Origin: an uncultured Bryobacterales bacterium
GTDB lineage: Bacteria > Acidobacteriota > Terriglobia > Bryobacterales > Bryobacteraceae
NCBI GenBank assembly: GCA_937859895.1
Contig: CALMAV010000211.1
Location: 12,820 to 22,211, forward strand
Reading direction: 5' to 3'
DNA: 9,392 nucleotides
Shown here: one piece after another, positions 5,605-9,392 of the stretch
Position numbering within the stretch: position 1 is the first letter of the stretch
Layout of the letters: each line of letters starts with the position of its first letter
Notes under the pieces: generated by a model
Seen by the model: the letters and a program-made list of their open reading frames with translations, nothing else
What the model was told of the DNA's origin: nothing
Database searches by the model: none
Program-made: the position numbers and the translations under genes

Positions 5605-6978
5605 TCAGGAGAGAGAAGCAGCGTGCGCCTCTCCCTTCTCTCCTTCAGCAAGAATGTGGTTCCACCCAACCAGGGTGTGGTCACCAGTAATCAAACGAGC
5701 ATCGCGCTTTGAGAAGAGATAACTCCAGGCCCATGATGCCAGCACTCCCAGGCGGTTTCGGAAACCGACAAGAAAGGCAATATGGACGGTGCTCCAGGTC
5801 AGCCACGCAATGAGCCCGGACCAATGAGCTTTAAACGGCCATTTGATATCAGCTACTGCGGCACGGCGACCAATGGTGGACATATCGCCTTTGTCGAAGT
5901 AGTGGAATCTCCTGCGCGGACGTCCAAAGATATCTTGCGCGATGTTGTGGGCAGCCTGATCTCCCATCTGCATGGCCGGTTGCGCCACGCCTGGAATGTC
6001 CCGCCCATTTTCTTTAACGGCCGCTAGATCACCCAGAACAAAAACATTCTTCAGCCCGGGCGGATTCAGATACTCGTCCACAATAACGGTGCCCTTATTA
6101 GTTAAAGGAACGTTCAGCATTGCGCCCAATGGGGATGCTTTCACGCCTGCGCCCCAAAGCACCACGGCCGCATCGATACGCTTCCCATTCACCACCAAAT
6201 AGCCTGGCTGTAGATCCTCTACTTTGCTATTGACGTGAACATTCACCCCCAAGCCCTTGAGCTGCTCGGCTGCACTGTAAGACAGGTCGTCAGGGTAGCT
6301 GGCAAGGATCTTTGGTCCTCCCTCGTAAAGAGAGATGCTGACCTGCTCGGAGTCGAGATGATGAAAGTCCCGAGAGACGAACAATCTTGTGATGTCAGAA
6401 ATTGCCCCGGCTAGCTCAACACCTGTTGAACCACCGCCAATAACTGCAAAGTGAAGCGGGGGATGAGTGCCCTTCTCAATTGCTTCTCGTTCAGCTAATT
6501 CGAAACTGAGCAAAATTCTGCGCCGTATCTCAGTCGCATCTTCCAGGCTCTTCAAGCCAGGAGCCAGTTTGGCCCACTGTTCCTTGCCGAAATAGGAGTG
6601 CGTTGTTCCAGTAGCTATGCAAAGGAAGTCATAGCGGACCTTTGTGCCGGAAGCCAACACCACATATTGCTCGTGTGTGTCGACAGCGGTAACTTCCTCC
6701 AGCAAAACACTGACATTCTTCTGCTTGCTGAAGATGGCTCGGATGGGTACCGCAATATCAGCGGGAGAAAGTACAGCTAAGGCCACCTGATAGAGCAGTG
6801 GCTGAAATGTGTGATGATTACGCCTATCGATCAGGATGATCTCCACTGGTTCGTGAGCCAATTCCTTAGTAAGGTGAAGGCCCGCAAAGCCACATCCAAT
6901 GACGACCACCTGTTTGCGACGTTGTGCTCCTGCTGGTACCGCTTCGGAAGAGACCTGGTCCACAACTTCAGCCTGCAT
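5605..6978 (-). CDS. ndh: Type II NADH dehydrogenase (NDH-2), NADH:quinone oxidoreductase
   Basis: A 457-residue single-subunit membrane-attached flavoprotein that passes electrons from NADH to the quinone pool without pumping protons. Two Rossmann dinucleotide sites are visible: VVVIGCGFAGLHL (24-36, FAD) with acidic end D51, and FAVIGGGSTGVELAGAI (178-193, NADH). Further family marks are HHTFQPLLYQVA (55-66), IATGTTHSYFG (121-131), the FAD-binding NVFVLGDLAAV (311-321, D317), and the quinone-site motif AQPAMQMGDQAAHN (332-345). The C terminus holds a hydrophobic, Trp-rich segment (HWSGLIAWLTWSTVHIAFLVGFRNRLGVLASWAWSYLF, about 385-422), which anchors such enzymes to the inner membrane. The ATG overlaps the last 11 nt of the exporter gene, so the two are translationally linked. 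Other FAD-dependent pyridine nucleotide oxidoreductases are less likely given the AQPAMQMG motif. Confidence 0.93.
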   Translation of the reverse strand: MQAEVVDQVSSEAVPAGAQRRKQVVVIGCGFAGLHLTKELAHEPVEIILIDRRNHHTFQPLLYQVALAVLSPADIAVPIRAIFSKQKNVSVLLEEVTAVDTHEQYVVLASGTKVRYDFLCIATGTTHSYFGKEQWAKLAPGLKSLEDATEIRRRILLSFELAEREAIEKGTHPPLHFAVIGGGSTGVELAGAISDITRLFVSRDFHHLDSEQVSISLYEGGPKILASYPDDLSYSAAEQLKGLGVNVHVNSKVEDLQPGYLVVNGKRIDAAVVLWGAGVKASPLGAMLNVPLTNKGTVIVDEYLNPPGLKNVFVLGDLAAVKENGRDIPGVAQPAMQMGDQAAHNIAQDIFGRPRRRFHYFDKGDMSTIGRRAAVADIKWPFKAHWSGLIAWLTWSTVHIAFLVGFRNRLGVLASWAWSYLFSKRDARLITGDHTLVGWNHILAEGEKGEAHAASLS

Positions 6979-8530
6979 GAATAGCTTCTTTCGTTTTTAC
7001 CTTCTTCAGCGCCCAGACTAGGGGAACACAGCAAAATGCCAGTAAGGCCATGTAACGCAGGTCGTCGATATAAGACCAAAGAGCGGCTTGCTGATCGAGC
7101 GTATTGCCCACGATTGCATAGGCCCGTAGCTGAGAATTCGCCGCCCCATAAGTACGCGCCAGCATCTGGGATGTTTGGGTGACCATTCTCTGGAGAACTG
7201 GGGATGTTCCGGCTAAACCATGAACGAGTTCGTTTCGGTGCAAATCTTCGTGCCGTGTCAGGATGGTATTTACAAGTGAAATCCCTATACTTCCGCCTAC
7301 GTTGCGCATTAGATTGAATAGGCCACTGGCATTGCCAACCTTCTCTTTCGGCAAGTCACCAAGCGAAACCGTAGATAGCGGTACGAAAATAAAGCCAAGG
7401 GACGCTCCGCTAATTAGAATGGCCCAGGCAAGAGACGTAGGAGAAATATCCAGAGTAAGGTTGCCCCAGGACAAACTACAGAAGGCGAAGACTAGGAAAC
7501 CAAACGATACTAAGATGCGCGTATCGACCTTTGACACCAGAAACCCAACCAGAGGCATAGCAATAACGGCTCCTACTCCACGCGGCGCTACCGCAACACC
7601 GGCTCCCAAGGCTGAATACGACAAAAGGTTCTGATAAAAAAGAGGCAGAAGTGTAGTTGTTCCGTAGATACAGGCGCCAAAAAGGAAGATTAATAAGCTT
7701 CCAACAAGGAAGTTTCTATTGGTAAACGTTGTTAAATCCACCAGAGGTTTCGGGTTCGTCAATTGCGTATAGATAAATCCAACAAACGTGACAATCATAA
7801 GCGCGAACGCATAACGAATCCACATTGCGCCGAACCAATCATCTTCCTGCCCACGATCGAGAATGATCTGCATGGCCCCAAGCCACAGTGCGAGTAAACC
7901 GAACCCAATCTTGTCCAGGTTGCCGGGCTTCGCATCCTTGATGTAAGGCGGATCAACTACGAAGGTTGAAATGAGAAAGATTGCCAGCACTCCGATTGGG
8001 ATGTTGATGTAGAACGCCCACCGCCATGAGAATTGGTCGGTTAACCATCCACCAAGCGTCGGTCCTAAAATGGGAGCAACTACCACGCCCAAACCAAAGA
8101 CGCCCATTGCCATTCCACGCTTCTCCGGCGGAAAACTCTCGGTAAGGATCGACTGTGACAGTGGCTGCAAAGCTCCACCACCGGCACCTTGCACCAAGCG
8201 TGCAATCAGAATCACAATAAGGCTATTGGCGGCTCCGCAGGCAAATGAAGCAACAGTGAAAATCACAATAGAACCAATAAAAAAGCGCTTGCGACCGAAC
8301 TTAAGAGCAAACCAAGCGCTAGCCGGGAGTACTACTGCGTTAGACAGAAGATAGAACGTCAGTACCCAGCTAGCCTCATCGTTAGATGCTGACAGGCTTC
8401 CTGCCATATAAGGAATACAGACAGCGGCAATAGAGGTGTCCATCACCTCCATAAAAGCCGGCAGGATTACAGCCATGGCAATAAGCCATGGATTAATATT
8501 TTTGGTTGCTGGTTGATTACTGTCCGCCAT
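6968..8530 (-). CDS. DHA2-family (EmrB/QacA-type) MFS multidrug exporter
   Basis: A 520-residue inner-membrane proton-driven drug exporter of the 14-helix DHA2 group. Motif D1 is MEVMDTSIAAVCIPYMAG (27-44, acidic D31 in helix 1). Motif A is AWFALKFGRKRFF (72-84), motif B RLVQGAGGGALQPLSQ (111-126), and motif C, the antiporter signature, GVFGLGVVVAPILGPTLGGW (143-162). About fourteen hydrophobic stretches can be counted, with a large soluble loop near residues 445-490 and a basic end KKVKTKEAIHAG. I chose ATG at 8530 (MADSNQPATKNINPWLIAM). The longer frame begins with TTG at 8584 and would place the operator-like palindrome inside the coding region. No membrane-fusion (EmrA/HlyD) gene or TetR/MarR repressor gene lies in the window, so export across the outer membrane would depend on a partner elsewhere. 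The gene overlaps ndh by 11 nt. Confidence 0.93.
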   Translation of the reverse strand: MADSNQPATKNINPWLIAMAVILPAFMEVMDTSIAAVCIPYMAGSLSASNDEASWVLTFYLLSNAVVLPASAWFALKFGRKRFFIGSIVIFTVASFACGAANSLIVILIARLVQGAGGGALQPLSQSILTESFPPEKRGMAMGVFGLGVVVAPILGPTLGGWLTDQFSWRWAFYINIPIGVLAIFLISTFVVDPPYIKDAKPGNLDKIGFGLLALWLGAMQIILDRGQEDDWFGAMWIRYAFALMIVTFVGFIYTQLTNPKPLVDLTTFTNRNFLVGSLLIFLFGACIYGTTTLLPLFYQNLLSYSALGAGVAVAPRGVGAVIAMPLVGFLVSKVDTRILVSFGFLVFAFCSLSWGNLTLDISPTSLAWAILISGASLGFIFVPLSTVSLGDLPKEKVGNASGLFNLMRNVGGSIGISLVNTILTRHEDLHRNELVHGLAGTSPVLQRMVTQTSQMLARTYGAANSQLRAYAIVGNTLDQQAALWSYIDDLRYMALLAFCCVPLVWALKKVKTKEAIHAG

Positions 8531-8561
8531 TTCGCTTCTTTTCAGGAATTGGATGTCAAGG

Positions 8562-8573
8562 TACTTGCAAGTA
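8562..8573. promoter_or_regulatory. Perfect 12-bp palindrome, probable repressor operator of the exporter/ndh operon
   Basis: TACTTGCAAGTA is its own reverse complement and lies 31 nt upstream of the exporter ATG, in the 68-nt gap after the VanZ gene. On the minus strand TAGATA (8575-8580) precedes it and could be a -10 box; TTGACA (8553-8558) follows but is too close to the start to serve as a usual -35. Palindromes of this size near efflux genes are typical of MarR/TetR/PadR-type repressor sites. Which family binds is not readable here. Confidence 0.5.
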
Positions 8574-8598
8574 TCTAGATGCAATGGACCAGCACTAA

Positions 8599-9012
8599 TT
8601 ATTCAGAGTAAACTGATCGCGATCGGGAAAGAAAAAGTTTATAGGCCAGCAACCCCAAGACAGTACCGCCGATGTTAATGAGCACATCACGAAATGCGGG
8701 GTCACGGCCGGGAAAAAAACTTTGTAAATACTCGCTGCAGGAACCGATGATTGCACCCGCGGCGATCACTTGATAGCTTTGGCGCCGCGAATATGGCAGG
8801 GCAAGGCAGAGCAGCAGCGCCAGTATGAAAAACATGCTGACGTGAAATCCCTTGTCCAGCAGTAAATATGAAAGTCCATGCTCTGGATGTGAGACGGAAA
8901 TCTGACCTGAAACCAGTGCCCACACGGCTTCAGCGCACTGCTCAGCCAGATTGGTAGACGAGAAAAATATGAAGCCCACCCAGACTGCAACAGCAGCCCT
9001 CCATTTCAGCAA
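8599..9012 (-). CDS. VanZ-family membrane protein
   Basis: A 137-residue integral membrane protein with four likely transmembrane helices (about 6-20, 51-73, 80-96, 110-127). VanZ family marks are LLLDKGFHVSMFFILALLLCLAL (51-73; the DKxxH signature) and SEYLQSFFPGRDPAFRDVLINIGGTVLGLLAY (93-124; E, Q, PGR, D and N-x-G). VanZ of Tn1546 raises teicoplanin tolerance, but most VanZ-like proteins occur without van genes and their role is unknown; none of the vanHAX genes is here. The start is TTG at 9012: GAGG lies 7 nt upstream, and the nearby ATG at 9004 is in another frame. The gene lies 33 nt downstream of tRNA-Arg on the same strand. Confidence 0.85.
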   Translation of the reverse strand: MLKWRAAVAVWVGFIFFSSTNLAEQCAEAVWALVSGQISVSHPEHGLSYLLLDKGFHVSMFFILALLLCLALPYSRRQSYQVIAAGAIIGSCSEYLQSFFPGRDPAFRDVLINIGGTVLGLLAYKLFLSRSRSVYSE

Positions 9013-9045
9013 AAGGGTACCTCAGGCTGCACTTGGAAAAAAGAG

Positions 9046-9122
9046 TGGTGCGCCCGACAAGATTCGAACTTGTGACCTCTTGCTTCGGAGGCAAGCGCTC
9101 TATCCATCTGAGCTACGGGCGC
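9046..9122 (-). tRNA. tRNA-Arg (anticodon CCG), CCA encoded
   Basis: On the minus strand a full cloverleaf can be drawn. The acceptor is GCGCCCG with CGGGCGC, and the D-arm is GCTC AGATGGAT AGAGC. The anticodon stem is CTTGC/GCAAG around loop CTCCGAA. The variable region is AGGTC, and the T-arm is ACAAG TTCGAAT CTTGT. Discriminator A is followed by encoded CCA. The anticodon CCG (positions 9086-9088) reads the arginine codon CGG. It begins 9 nt after the stop codon of the thioredoxin-like gene, so it may be cut out of that mRNA's 3' end. A run of six T follows the CCA after CTC and may end transcription there. Confidence 0.97.
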
Positions 9123-9131
9123 GTGAGGAAC

Positions 9132-9392
9132 TTAGGACGGCTTACGAACTGCAGCGGATCGGGATGCTGCAGGAGAGCGCTTATTAGCGCTTACGGGACT
9201 TAGCAACTCTTCGATGTGCTGACGGATAACTTCTTCCTTCATCTGCTCGTCCCAGGCTTTGTCCTCAAGGGCAGGCGTTTGATAATGTATGTAGCCCTCT
9301 TTGTCAATCATCACAAGTTGAGGAACGACGAAGCGTCCGTCTTTGAATCCCATGAATGAGACCATCTGAGCGCTAGGCACATAGCCCACTGG
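9132..9392 (-). CDS. TlpA/thioredoxin-like disulfide reductase family protein, C-terminal part only
   Basis: The frame is open through the right edge (PVGYVPSAQMVSFMGFK...), so only the last 86 residues are seen; the GTG at 9389 is internal and not a start. The visible part fits the C-terminal half of a thioredoxin fold: RFVVPQLVMIDKEGYIHYQT carries the cis-proline position (VP before a beta strand) and the following strand-turn-strand. A charged helix comes next (DEQMKEEVIRQHIEELL), then a basic, low-complexity tail (NKRSPAASRSAAVRKPS). The redox CxxC, if present, lies outside the window, as does any signal peptide, so activity and location cannot be judged. A peroxiredoxin-like (AhpC/TSA) protein is the main alternative. 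The stop is 9 nt before the tRNA-Arg. Confidence 0.7.
   Translation of the reverse strand, partial: PVGYVPSAQMVSFMGFKDGRFVVPQLVMIDKEGYIHYQTPALEDKAWDEQMKEEVIRQHIEELLSPVSANKRSPAASRSAAVRKPS

Noticed and set aside
8531..8584. N-terminal extension of the exporter starting at TTG 8584
   Set aside because: There is no ribosome site, it would encode the operator-like palindrome, and ATG 8530 gives the usual short cytoplasmic N terminus of DHA2 exporters.
8599..9012. VanZ as a sign of glycopeptide resistance
   Set aside because: No vanHAX, vanRS or vanY gene is nearby, and VanZ-like proteins are common outside resistance clusters.
9046..9122. tRNA-Arg as an attachment site of an integrated element
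   Set aside because: I saw no second copy of the tRNA 3' end and no integrase or phage gene in the window, and the flanking genes look ordinary.

Overview
The window looks like a piece of a Gram-negative bacterial chromosome of roughly average GC. The combination of a bactofilin starting MWTNKRKEEE, a secreted DinB-fold protein, a NDH-2 with a hydrophobic C-terminal tail, a small GAF protein and frequent TTG/GTG starts suggests Acidobacteriota (Terriglobia-like). That assignment is an inference from gene style; no rRNA or other marker is present to prove it. The region is densely coded housekeeping and accessory sequence, with one tRNA. I see no insertion sequence, phage gene or CRISPR array.

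Left part (1-2454, minus strand): a bactofilin gene, a SAM-methyltransferase-like gene with an unorthodox motif I, and lysS (cut by the left edge) run in the same direction. The bactofilin and methyltransferase genes are separated by 92 nt holding a strong 12-bp hairpin. The methyltransferase and lysS are only 14 nt apart. A GAF-domain gene (plus strand) diverges from the bactofilin and converges, with overlapping stop codons, on the next minus-strand pair.

Middle (3161-4866): a class IV aminotransferase (aminodeoxychorismate lyase / D-amino-acid or branched-chain aminotransferase type) is coupled through an ATGA overlap to a small protein made of two tandem zinc ribbons. An NTF2/SnoaL-like gene with a textbook Shine-Dalgarno sequence diverges from this pair.

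Right part (4867-9392): a secreted DinB-like protein (plus strand) abuts, with no base between the stop codons, a minus-strand operon. That operon encodes a DHA2/EmrB-type drug exporter and a type II NADH dehydrogenase overlapping by 11 nt. A perfect 12-bp palindrome (TACTTGCAAGTA) lies just upstream of the exporter and looks like a repressor operator. Further upstream on the same strand are a VanZ-family membrane protein, a tRNA-Arg(CCG) with encoded CCA, and the C-terminal end of a TlpA/thioredoxin-like protein cut by the right edge.

I found no convincing wholly new system. The observations most worth following are the bactofilin-hairpin-methyltransferase-LysRS cluster, the palindrome-controlled exporter/NDH-2 unit, and the aminotransferase/double-zinc-ribbon pair.
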